From Methanoregula sp. (lineage in GTDB: Archaea > Halobacteriota > Methanomicrobia > Methanomicrobiales > Methanospirillaceae): a stretch of 12,341 nucleotides of DNA. The notes below the pieces were generated by a model. The model ran no database searches and was not told the DNA's origin. It saw only the letters and a program-made list of their open reading frames with translations. Below, piece after piece: positions 1 through 6,914 of this stretch. Both the position numbers and the translations under genes were made by a program. Within the stretch, counting starts at the first letter, position 1, and the number at the start of each line of letters is the position of its first letter. The stretch lies in contig DUHF01000283.1 of the NCBI GenBank assembly GCA_013331015.1, forward strand, positions 1-12,341, in the 5' to 3' direction.

Positions 1-634
1 AGGACTCTATTCCGGTATCGAGGAAGTCTCTCCTGACCGGGCAACAACGCTCCGGGTGGTGAGCCGAAAAGGGACCGAAAGGATAGCCCGGGCCGCAATC
101 CGGCTGGCCAAAGAGCGAAACGATATCCTTACGATTGGGCATAAGGCAAACGTCATCAAGTCCGATGTCTTCTTCCGGGATATCTGCATTGCCGAAGCAC
201 AAGCAGCAAAAATCCCCTGTAATGACAAATATATCGATGCATTGTCGCTTGACCTTCTCCAGCACCCGGGTAATTACCATGTTGTGGTGACGACCAACAT
301 GTTCGGGGATATCTTGTCAGACGTTGCCGCGTACCTTGTCGGGGGTCTCGGCCTTGTACCGAGTGCCAACATCGGAGATAATCATGCACTGTTTGAACCG
401 GTGCATGGGAGTGCGCCGGATATTGCCGGTAAGAATATTGCAAACCCCATCGCCGCAGTCCGGAGTGCGGCCATGCTCCTTGACTATCTCGGGGACTCCG
501 ATGGAGCATTTAGGATTGATGCAGCTATCCGAGCACTCATTGCACAGGGCATCTGCACCAGGGATCTCTGCGGATCGTACGGGACACGCGAATTTGGCGA
601 TGCTTTAATTACCGAACTTGCCAAAACACCGTGA
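1..634 (+). CDS. Isopropylmalate/homoisocitrate dehydrogenase family, C-terminal part (5' truncated by window)
   Basis: This is the C-terminal 210 residues of a beta-decarboxylating dehydrogenase; the first complete codon is at position 2 and the reading frame runs open off the left edge. Enzymes of this family oxidise and decarboxylate 3-isopropylmalate (LeuB, leucine synthesis), homoisocitrate (AksF, the 2-oxosuberate branch feeding coenzyme B in methanogens) or isocitrate, in the cytoplasm. Visible hallmarks are GLYSGIEE at the left edge with the catalytic Tyr, HKANVIKSD with the catalytic Lys, NDKYIDAL with a metal-binding Asp, NMFGDILSDVAA with the two further Asp ligands, and EPVHGSAPDIAGKNIANP, the NAD-loop type seen in NAD-specific members. 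It is intact to its TGA stop. The GTG at 56 is internal, not the true start, because family sequence continues upstream of it. LeuB and AksF are too similar to separate from this fragment, so no symbol is given. The next gene starts at or just after its stop, suggesting an operon. Confidence 0.93.
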   Translation, partial: GLYSGIEEVSPDRATTLRVVSRKGTERIARAAIRLAKERNDILTIGHKANVIKSDVFFRDICIAEAQAAKIPCNDKYIDALSLDLLQHPGNYHVVVTTNMFGDILSDVAAYLVGGLGLVPSANIGDNHALFEPVHGSAPDIAGKNIANPIAAVRSAAMLLDYLGDSDGAFRIDAAIRALIAQGICTRDLCGSYGTREFGDALITELAKTP

Positions 635-639
635 GAATC

Positions 640-963
640 ATGTATGCAAAATCCCATGAATCCGGTTACCTGCCGGCAGATCCGGGAATCCAGCGCAAGA
701 CCCTCGTTTATGGCGAGAAGACGCTGATGACCGAGTTCATCTTAAAAGGCGGTTCGGTTCTTGCGCATCACCGCCATCCCGAGGAGCAGACCGGCTATCT
801 CGTCTCCGGCCACATGATCCTCACGATTGGTGACGATATTCATGAAATCCGCCCGGGTGACGCTTGGGTAATTCCGGGAAATGTCGGGCACCATGCAAAG
901 ATCCTGGCGGATTCCGTTGCACTGGAAGTTTTCAGCCCGCGGCGGGATGATTACCTGTCATAA
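640..963 (+). CDS. Small single-domain cupin protein
   Basis: The product is a 107-residue one-domain cupin (beta-barrel). Cupin motif 1 is visible as HHRHPEEQTGYLVSG, with the HxH pair and a Glu that normally bind a metal ion, and motif 2 as GDAWVIPGNVGHH, with the last metal-binding His. Such small cupins may be metal-dependent enzymes, isomerases or ligand sensors; the substrate cannot be read from the sequence. I place the start at ATG 640 because GTGAG at 631-635 resembles a Shine-Dalgarno element four bases upstream. A GTG at 631, in frame and overlapping the preceding stop, would add three residues. Either way the gene touches the dehydrogenase gene and is probably co-transcribed and translationally coupled with it. 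A hairpin terminator follows about 40 bases after the stop. Confidence 0.88.
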   Translation: MYAKSHESGYLPADPGIQRKTLVYGEKTLMTEFILKGGSVLAHHRHPEEQTGYLVSGHMILTIGDDIHEIRPGDAWVIPGNVGHHAKILADSVALEVFSPRRDDYLS

Positions 964-1002
964 AAAGTACGTAAACCGGGCATCGTTTTCCAGGGCCCGG
1001 TT

Positions 1003-1041
1003 CTGGTGGGGTGCCTCACCCCGACCAGTTTTTTAAAAAAA
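1003..1041. terminator. Hairpin plus T6/A7 tract, likely bidirectional terminator
   Basis: An inverted repeat (CTGGT-GGGGTG, loop CCT, CACCCC-G-ACCAG with one bulged G) spans 1003-1028 and is followed at once by six T. The next seven A give a U7 run on the opposite strand. It sits between two convergent genes, so it can end the dehydrogenase-cupin transcript rightward and, through its U-tract, the regulator transcript leftward. Archaeal termination mainly needs the U-tract. Confidence 0.65.
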
Positions 1042-1072
1042 CCTGCCGGGATGACGTGAACGGGGGTTGTTT

Positions 1073-1447
1073 TTAGTTGATATACAGCCTGAGTTTCTTG
1101 ACCAGTTCCAGCCGGTGCCGTGCCTCCTCTTTCTTCTCCTGTTCGATTGAATCCATAATTTTTGCAATGGGTTTTGAGAGCGTGTAGATCTTCACGGGCC
1201 GGCCCTTGCTCATTGCCTTGCTCTCCCGGTTCTTGAGCCAGTCGCGCTCGTACATGTAGTTCATGGCGATACTGACTTCCGGCTGGCGAAGATCGGTCCC
1301 GCGTTCGATATCCCGCGATGTTGCCTCTTCGGTATTTGCAAGATATACCAGTACCTTGGCAACGGTCCTGCGCATCCCAATCTCGATTAAGAGATTCACG
1401 AACTCCTCTTCACGCTCGGTAAAGTAGGTAACACTTTGCGTTCTCAT
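1073..1447 (-). CDS. Winged-helix transcriptional regulator (small archaeal, TrmB/MarR-like fold)
   Basis: This 124-residue protein has the layout of small archaeal winged-helix regulators. A helical N-terminus (residues about 8-35, FTEREEEFVNLLIEIGM) leads into an HTH (about 36-72), with TSRDIERGTDLRQPEVSIAM as the turn and recognition helix. Next comes a basic wing around KAMSKGRPVKIYTLS (about 78-93), then a charged C-terminal helix likely to dimerise (IEQEKKEEARHRLELVKKL). No ligand or metal site is evident. The ATG is preceded on the minus strand by GGATGTGAACC, a weak ribosome site; its upstream region has a TATA-like box and a palindrome, so autoregulation is plausible. It is divergent to the giant sensor kinase gene, with about 170 bp between the starts, so it may control that gene as well. 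Assignment to an exact family is uncertain; the DNA-binding role is well supported. Confidence 0.85.
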   Translation of the reverse strand: MRTQSVTYFTEREEEFVNLLIEIGMRRTVAKVLVYLANTEEATSRDIERGTDLRQPEVSIAMNYMYERDWLKNRESKAMSKGRPVKIYTLSKPIAKIMDSIEQEKKEEARHRLELVKKLRLYIN

Positions 1448-1451
1448 GGTT

Positions 1452-1467
1452 CACATCCGTATATGTG
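1452..1467. promoter_or_regulatory. Candidate operator, CACAT-N6-ATGTG
   Basis: A dyad with perfect 5-bp arms lies between the putative TATA box of the minus-strand regulator gene and its start codon. In archaea, repressors bound between TATA box and start block transcription, so this is a good position for an autoregulatory site. Support is positional only; the arms are short and could arise by chance. Confidence 0.35.
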
Positions 1468-1477
1468 TTAAATAATT
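1468..1477 (-). promoter_or_regulatory. TATA-like box for the winged-helix regulator gene
   Basis: Read on the minus strand the box is AATTATTTAA, centred about 26 bp before the ATG at 1447. That spacing predicts a leaderless or near-leaderless transcript. It is the only AT-rich box at suitable distance. Confidence 0.4.
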
Positions 1478-1562
1478 CTTCTACTATTGAAAGTTGCTGG
1501 TCAGATGTCCCAAAATTCATGCTCGTTTCAACAGAGTCAAAAGATCGACACCGCTTCCGCTA

Positions 1563-1571
1563 TTTTATATA
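1563..1571 (+). promoter_or_regulatory. TATA box for the giant sensor kinase gene
   Basis: TTTTATATA is a close match to the archaeal TATA consensus. The start codon lies 44 bp downstream, so initiation about 25 bp after the box would leave a leader of roughly 20 bases. No strong Shine-Dalgarno element precedes the ATG at 1615. Confidence 0.6.
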
Positions 1572-1614
1572 GCAGAACCATCGATTCAGGATATTACAGG
1601 ATTGGCAATTTCCG

Positions 1615-4600
1615 ATGTTCTCTGTGCTCTACGTGGATGATGAACGAGATCTTCTCGATCTCTGCAAGATCTTTTTAGAGCAGTCCCCGGAATTTAACGT
1701 TAAAACCGCAGCATCGGGGAGGGAAGCGCTTGAATTGCTCTCAACCCTCCCCTTCGATGCAATAATATCAGATTACCAGATGCCGGGAATGGATGGTATC
1801 GCGCTGTTAAAAACCGTCCGCCAGCAGTTTGGGGATATCCCGTTCATCCTCTTCACCGGCCGGGGCCGGGAAGAGATCGTGATTGAGGCAATCAACAACG
1901 GTGCCGACTTTTATCTCCAGAAAGGCGGCGATGTCAAAGCCCAGTTCGCCGAACTAGCCCACAAGATCCGGCAGGCCACCGCTCGGAGGCAGGCCGAGAT
2001 CTCGCGTGTCGAATCCGAAAAACGCCTTGCCGATATCATTGATTTCCTGCCAGACGCGACCTTTGCGATAAACCGGGATGGCGTAATCATCGCATGGAAC
2101 CGGGCAATCGAGGAGATGACCGGGCTTTCCGCGGAAACCATGCTCGGGAAAGGGGATCACGAGTATTCCCTGCCGTTCTATGGTAAGCGCCGGCCAATCC
2201 TTATCGACCTGATCTTCTCCTCCGAAAGTGAAGTGGAACCCTATTACTCCAATATCCTGAGAGTGGATAACACGATAACCGCCGAGACCAATCTTCCGCA
2301 TCCGCGGGGGAACCAGATAACGGTTCTTGCCAAGGCAGGTCCGCTTTACAACCGGCAGGGTGAACTGGCAGGAGCGATCGAGGCTATCCGTGACATTACC
2401 GAACGGAAGAAAGCCGATGATGAACTCCGTGCCGCTTACGAGCAGATCACGGCTTCCGAGGAGGAGCTCCGTGAGCAGCTCGATGCGCTGACCCTCACTG
2501 AACAGCAGGTACGGGAAAATGCATCACGGCTTGAATATATGCTGGGCTTCTTTGAGCGGGCGAATAACCCCGAAAAGGACCTTTTGAAATATGCTGTCGA
2601 GGGGGCCGGCATCGTAACGGGCAGCCCGCTCGGCTATCTTGCATTCCTGAGCGAGGATGAGTCAGAGTTGAGCATGTACGCCTGGTCGAAATCGGCAATG
2701 AAGGAATGCGCTCTCCGTGAGAAACCCATTGTCTATAAAACATCAGAGACCGGCCTCTGGGGAGAGGCGGTCCGGCAGAGGCGTCCTGTCATCACGAATG
2801 ATTATGCAGCCCCGAATCCCCAAAAGAAGGGGTACCCTTCCGGTCATCCCGTCATCGTCCGGCACATGAACATCCCGGTCATTGATAACGGGCGCATTGT
2901 GATGGTTGCCGGGGTGGCAAACAAACCCCATGATTACACGGTCGATGATGTCCACCAGTTATCGCTTCTCATGCAGGGACTCTGGCAGGTTATCCGGCAG
3001 CGGAGAACCCGAAATGAACTCCTTGAGAGCGAGGAAAATTACCGCAGCCTCTTTGAGAATTCGGTAATTGGGATCTTCAGGACAACCCTCGATGGCCGGT
3101 TTCTGGCAATCAATACCACGCTCGCCCGGATCTTTGGCTATGACACACCGCAGGAAATGCTCAACGCTGTCAGGGACATCGGTTCTCAGGTCTATGTCAA
3201 CCCGGATGATCGCCAACGTTTAATCAAGACACTCGGGAATGAAGGTGTGGTTAAGGATTTTGAAGCCGGGGTCTATCGCCGTGACGGGAATACCGGCTGG
3301 ATAAAGATCAATGCGGCGGCAGTCTTTGATGTTAAAGGGAACATACGGTATTACGAGGGCACAGCCAAGGATGTCACGGAGCAGAAGAACACAAAAGATG
3401 CGCTTGATCGCGAGAAGATCTTTTCAGATGCGGTAATGGACAGCGTTCCGGGTCTGCTCTATCTCTATGACAGCGATGGCCGTCTCGTGCGGTGGAACCG
3501 GGCCCACGAGGCGATCACGGGTTATACGGCCGAAGAACTCAGGGGAATGCATGTCCTTGACTGGTTTACCAAAGACGAGAATGCAATCCGCTGCATCTCG
3601 GAAGGGGTGGAGCGTGCTCTTGCTAAGGGACAGGCGTGGGCGGAAGCCGATCTCCAGACCCGGGATGGCAGGAGGATCCCCTTCCATTTCACCGCAAAAC
3701 GGCTGGAGATTGGCGGGAAAACGTATTTCACCGGGATTGGGATCGATATATCCGATCGAATGAAATCAGAACAAGAACTCCGTGCCGCATACGAGCAGAT
3801 CACGGCAAGCGAAGAAGAACTCCGCGGCCAGTTCGATGTGCTGGCAGCAAGCGAGAAGAGGCTCCAGCTGAGCGAGGAGCGCCTCTCGCTGGCACTTGAG
3901 GCTGCCGATGAAGGGCTCTGGGACTGGGATCTTGCCACCAACAAAGCCTACTTCAGCCCGCAATACTACCGGATGCTCGGTTACGAGCCGGGTGCGTTTG
4001 ATGGCAGTTACGACAGCTGGCGCGCACTTGTGCACCCGGATGACCTTGAGCATACCGAGAATGTTATCCGCACAAGCATTCAGGAACGGAAAAGTTTTGA
4101 TCTCGAATTCCGTTTGAGGATGCAGGATGGCAGCTGGAAATGGATTCTTGGTCGGGGGAAGGTGGTGGAGGAGAATGAGCGGGGTGAACCGGTGCGGATG
4201 GCGGGCACCCATGTGGACATCTCCGGGCGCAGGGAGATTGAGGAAGAACTGAGGGAATCGACCGCAGAACTGGACCGGTATTTCACCGCAAGTCTTGATC
4301 TCCTGTGCATTGCCGATACGGACGGGTACTTCCGGAAACTGAACCCCCAGTGGGAGCCGACGCTCGGGTACACGATTACTGAACTTGCTGGCAAACGCTT
4401 CCTCGATCTTGTGCACCCTGACGATCTTCAGGGCACGCTCGATGCCATCGCAACCCTGCGCTCCCAGGAGGATGTGCTCAACTTCACCAACCGGTACCGG
4501 CACAAAGATGGCACCTACCGGTGGATCGAATGGCGTTCGAAACCCTCCGGTGACCTGATCTATGCGGCTGCCCGGGATATCACCCACCACCGGGAGGCCG

Positions 4601-6750
4601 AAGATGCCCTGCGGCAGAGCGAGGAGAAGTACCGCACGATCCTCAACAATATCCAGGACGTTTATTACCGGAGCGACAGGGAAGGCAACCTGATCATGGC
4701 AAGCCCAAGCATCCTCCCGCTTCTCGGGTATCAGTCGCTCGATGAACTTCTCGGGAAGAATTTCGGCACGGATATCTGGGCATTTCCAGAACGCCGGGAA
4801 GCGTTCCTTGACCTGATAAAAAAAGAAGGTGAAGTTAAGGATTTTGAGGTGTCCCTCCGTCGCAGTGATGGGGGGCTCGTCATCGTATCAACCAGCAGCC
4901 ACTTCTACTCTGGTCAGGATGGCAAGCCGGGGGGCATTGAAGGCATTTTCCATGATATCACGGCGGTCCGGAACGCTGATCAGCAGATGCAGCTCCTTGC
5001 CGGGCTCATGGAGATCTCACCGGCATCCATCACGGTTCATGCCGATGACGGCAGGTTCCTGTATGCAAACCAGCGGACGTTTGAGCTTCACGGGTATACG
5101 CGGGAAGAGTTCCTTGCGCTCAACCTCCATGAGCTGGATGTCCCGGCAAGCGAGGAACGTATCAATGAGCGGATCGATACGCTCAAACAGACCGGTGAGG
5201 CCTCTTTTGATGTGGAGCATTACCGAAAAGACGGATCCCGGATCCCGCTTCACGTGGCAATCCGTCTCATCCACTGGAACGCCCAGGATGCAATCCTGAG
5301 TGTTGCAACCGATCTCTCCGAACGGAAGAAAGCCGAGCAGGCCCTCCACGATATGGAACGGCTTTACCGTATTATCGTTGACAACAGCCATGATGTCATC
5401 TACACGCTTAAGCCGGATGGCACCCTTACGTTCATCTCCCGAAGCTGGTCTGTTTGTCTCGGTCACGATCAGGGAGAGGTCCTGGGAAAAAGTTTCCGGG
5501 AGTTTGTTCACCCGGAGGATATCCCCGCCTGTGAGGATTTTCTGGCGCGGACAATCTCCTCATGCAAAGCCCAGCCGGGCATTGAATACCGGGTCTTTCA
5601 CAAAGATGGAACGATCCACTGGTACCGGACAACCCTTATGCCGGTCATTGATGATACCGGCGCGGTCACCACGCTTGTTGGCAATGCCCTTGACTTTACC
5701 GGCTACCGGCTTGCTGAAGAAGCACTCCGAAAAAGCGAAGCACGGTATCGCAGTGTTATCGAGAAGATCCAGGACGCATTTATCCGGTCTGACCAAAAAG
5801 GAAAACTCATCATGGCAAGCCCCTCGGCTGCAACCCTGTTCGGGTATGATGTACCCGAAGAGATTCTTGAAAGGTCCATTACATCCTTTTACCAGCGCCC
5901 GGAGATCTGGCCAGGCCTGATCGAGAAGATGGAGCAGGAGAAGGAACTCGTTGACCAGAATATTGAGTTCATGAGAAAAGACGGGACGACGTTCTGGGGT
6001 TCAGTGAATGCACATTTTGTTTATAATGCGGAGGGGGAGCCGGATGGGGTTGAATGCTCGATTCACGATGTTTCGGAATACCGGGCAATGGAACAGGCGA
6101 TCCGGGAAGCAAACCGGAAACTCAGCCTCTTAAACAGCATCACCCGTCACGATGTTGCCAACCAGCTGACGATCCTGCAGGGTTTTGCCCGGATTGCTGC
6201 GCAGAGGAAAGGGGATCCGGTTGTTGAAGATTACCTCAAAAAGATCCTTGCTGCATCCGACACCATCGCCCGCCAGATCGAGTTCACCCGGACCTACCAG
6301 GAGCTGGGTATCCAGGCCCCCTCCTGGATTCCGGTCGAGGCGGTCATCGAGCGCGTGGCAAGCCAGGTGCCGATCCGGTTCTCGAAGACCTGTGCCGGCA
6401 TCGAGGTGTTCTCTGACCCGATGCTGGAGCGGGTCTTTTTCAACCTTGTTGAAAATGCCCGCCGTCACGGGGGACGGGTAACCGGGATCACGATTCGCTG
6501 CGAGCGCGAGCCGGACGGCCTGCTGGTCATTGTTGAAGACAACGGGATCGGAATCCCTCTTGGGGAGAAAGAGAAGATCTTTACCCGCGGGTATGGCAAA
6601 AATACAGGTCTCGGCCTCTTTCTGGCACGGGAGATCCTCTCGATCACAAACATCAGCATCAGGGAGACCGGTATCGAGGGCCGGGGGGCCCGCTTCGAGA
6701 TGCTCGTGCCAAAGAACGCGTTCCGCGTCACTGCTGCAAAAGGCAGGTGA
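1615..6750 (+). CDS. Giant hybrid sensor histidine kinase: REC-PAS-GAF-(PAS)8-HisKA-HATPase
   Basis: A 1711-residue signal-transduction kinase, apparently cytoplasmic as no membrane segment is seen. Residues 1-118 are a receiver domain with acidic pair D8/D9, phospho-acceptor D53 (SDYQMPGMDG), T81 and K103. Then PAS1 (about 138-262), a coiled coil (267-292), a GAF domain (about 306-460) and eight PAS domains near 475-592, 603-715, 757-872, 884-995, 1002-1120, 1127-1240, 1245-1365 and 1373-1490; most end in the PAC-like DIT/DIS-x-R/K motif. A second copy of the coil (AAYEQITASEEELR) precedes the 757 domain. The kinase core has H1512 in TRHDVANQL, the N-box N1614 in VENARRHGG, the G1 box VEDNGIGIP and the G2 box GLGLFLARE, so it looks catalytically complete. 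The start at 1615 is fixed by the receiver fold beginning at residue 3. The receiver at the N-terminus is unlike classical hybrids, where it is C-terminal. It has its own promoter and lies just upstream of the alcohol dehydrogenase-kinase pair. The signal is unknown. Confidence 0.95.
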   Translation: MFSVLYVDDERDLLDLCKIFLEQSPEFNVKTAASGREALELLSTLPFDAIISDYQMPGMDGIALLKTVRQQFGDIPFILFTGRGREEIVIEAINNGADFYLQKGGDVKAQFAELAHKIRQATARRQAEISRVESEKRLADIIDFLPDATFAINRDGVIIAWNRAIEEMTGLSAETMLGKGDHEYSLPFYGKRRPILIDLIFSSESEVEPYYSNILRVDNTITAETNLPHPRGNQITVLAKAGPLYNRQGELAGAIEAIRDITERKKADDELRAAYEQITASEEELREQLDALTLTEQQVRENASRLEYMLGFFERANNPEKDLLKYAVEGAGIVTGSPLGYLAFLSEDESELSMYAWSKSAMKECALREKPIVYKTSETGLWGEAVRQRRPVITNDYAAPNPQKKGYPSGHPVIVRHMNIPVIDNGRIVMVAGVANKPHDYTVDDVHQLSLLMQGLWQVIRQRRTRNELLESEENYRSLFENSVIGIFRTTLDGRFLAINTTLARIFGYDTPQEMLNAVRDIGSQVYVNPDDRQRLIKTLGNEGVVKDFEAGVYRRDGNTGWIKINAAAVFDVKGNIRYYEGTAKDVTEQKNTKDALDREKIFSDAVMDSVPGLLYLYDSDGRLVRWNRAHEAITGYTAEELRGMHVLDWFTKDENAIRCISEGVERALAKGQAWAEADLQTRDGRRIPFHFTAKRLEIGGKTYFTGIGIDISDRMKSEQELRAAYEQITASEEELRGQFDVLAASEKRLQLSEERLSLALEAADEGLWDWDLATNKAYFSPQYYRMLGYEPGAFDGSYDSWRALVHPDDLEHTENVIRTSIQERKSFDLEFRLRMQDGSWKWILGRGKVVEENERGEPVRMAGTHVDISGRREIEEELRESTAELDRYFTASLDLLCIADTDGYFRKLNPQWEPTLGYTITELAGKRFLDLVHPDDLQGTLDAIATLRSQEDVLNFTNRYRHKDGTYRWIEWRSKPSGDLIYAAARDITHHREAEDALRQSEEKYRTILNNIQDVYYRSDREGNLIMASPSILPLLGYQSLDELLGKNFGTDIWAFPERREAFLDLIKKEGEVKDFEVSLRRSDGGLVIVSTSSHFYSGQDGKPGGIEGIFHDITAVRNADQQMQLLAGLMEISPASITVHADDGRFLYANQRTFELHGYTREEFLALNLHELDVPASEERINERIDTLKQTGEASFDVEHYRKDGSRIPLHVAIRLIHWNAQDAILSVATDLSERKKAEQALHDMERLYRIIVDNSHDVIYTLKPDGTLTFISRSWSVCLGHDQGEVLGKSFREFVHPEDIPACEDFLARTISSCKAQPGIEYRVFHKDGTIHWYRTTLMPVIDDTGAVTTLVGNALDFTGYRLAEEALRKSEARYRSVIEKIQDAFIRSDQKGKLIMASPSAATLFGYDVPEEILERSITSFYQRPEIWPGLIEKMEQEKELVDQNIEFMRKDGTTFWGSVNAHFVYNAEGEPDGVECSIHDVSEYRAMEQAIREANRKLSLLNSITRHDVANQLTILQGFARIAAQRKGDPVVEDYLKKILAASDTIARQIEFTRTYQELGIQAPSWIPVEAVIERVASQVPIRFSKTCAGIEVFSDPMLERVFFNLVENARRHGGRVTGITIRCEREPDGLLVIVEDNGIGIPLGEKEKIFTRGYGKNTGLGLFLAREILSITNISIRETGIEGRGARFEMLVPKNAFRVTAAKGR

Positions 6751-6782
6751 AGGAGAAAAATCCCTGTCACGGATATTTGGCG

Positions 6783-6787
6783 TTTTT
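6783..6787 (+). terminator. Short U-tract after the giant kinase gene
   Basis: A T5 run lies about 30 bases after the stop codon, with no clear hairpin. Five T is a weak signal even for an archaeon; it is listed because the 164-bp gap and the downstream promoter suggest that transcription ends here. Confidence 0.25.
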
Positions 6788-6854
6788 ACCGCGGAGGGCA
6801 ATTCAACGCTCCTTTCGTTTCCGGTCATGCCCCCGGATTGCGATGATAAACCTT

Positions 6855-6862
6855 GAAATATG
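6855..6862 (+). promoter_or_regulatory. Putative TATA box of the alcohol dehydrogenase-kinase operon
   Basis: GAAATATG in an AT-rich stretch is a moderate match to an archaeal TATA element. Initiation about 25 bases downstream would fall within the palindrome at 6876-6890 and leave a leader of roughly 30 bases carrying the ribosome site. Confidence 0.35.
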
Positions 6863-6875
6863 AATAACTGGCATT

Positions 6876-6890
6876 CACTGTCATACAGTG
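6876..6890. promoter_or_regulatory. Candidate operator palindrome CACTGT-CAT-ACAGTG
   Basis: The arms are perfect 6-bp inverted repeats with a 3-base centre. The site lies at the predicted transcription start of the alcohol dehydrogenase-kinase operon, where a bound protein would hinder RNA polymerase. It could instead form a small hairpin in the leader. Support is symmetry and position only. Confidence 0.4.
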
Positions 6891-6901
6891 GAAGTTCAAC
6901 T

Positions 6902-6912
6902 GGGGAGAGGTG
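6902..6912 (+). promoter_or_regulatory. Strong ribosome binding site fixing the dehydrogenase start
   Basis: GGGGAGAGGTG matches the anti-Shine-Dalgarno end of 16S rRNA well and ends two bases before ATG 6915. It argues for this ATG over an in-frame GTG at 6888, which would put the ribosome site inside the coding region. Confidence 0.7.
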
Positions 6913-6914
6913 TC

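Noticed and set aside
1487..1678. 63-codon plus-strand frame before the giant kinase
   Set aside because: It overlaps the TATA box and the start of the kinase in another frame and has no ribosome site or homology.
3424..3944. Overlapping open frames in several phases within the kinase
   Set aside because: Shadows caused by GC-rich third positions in the main frame; none has family sequence.
3766..4590. Long open frame of 274 codons on the minus strand
   Set aside because: It lies entirely within the giant kinase gene in a mirror frame, has no recognisable domain, and reflects codon bias.
6130..6828. Minus-strand open frame of 232 codons
   Set aside because: Antisense shadow of the kinase catalytic domain; no motif and no start signal.
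6888..6914. Extended dehydrogenase start at GTG 6888
   Set aside because: It would overlap the candidate operator and place the strong ribosome site inside the gene; ATG 6915 starts the recognised N-terminus.
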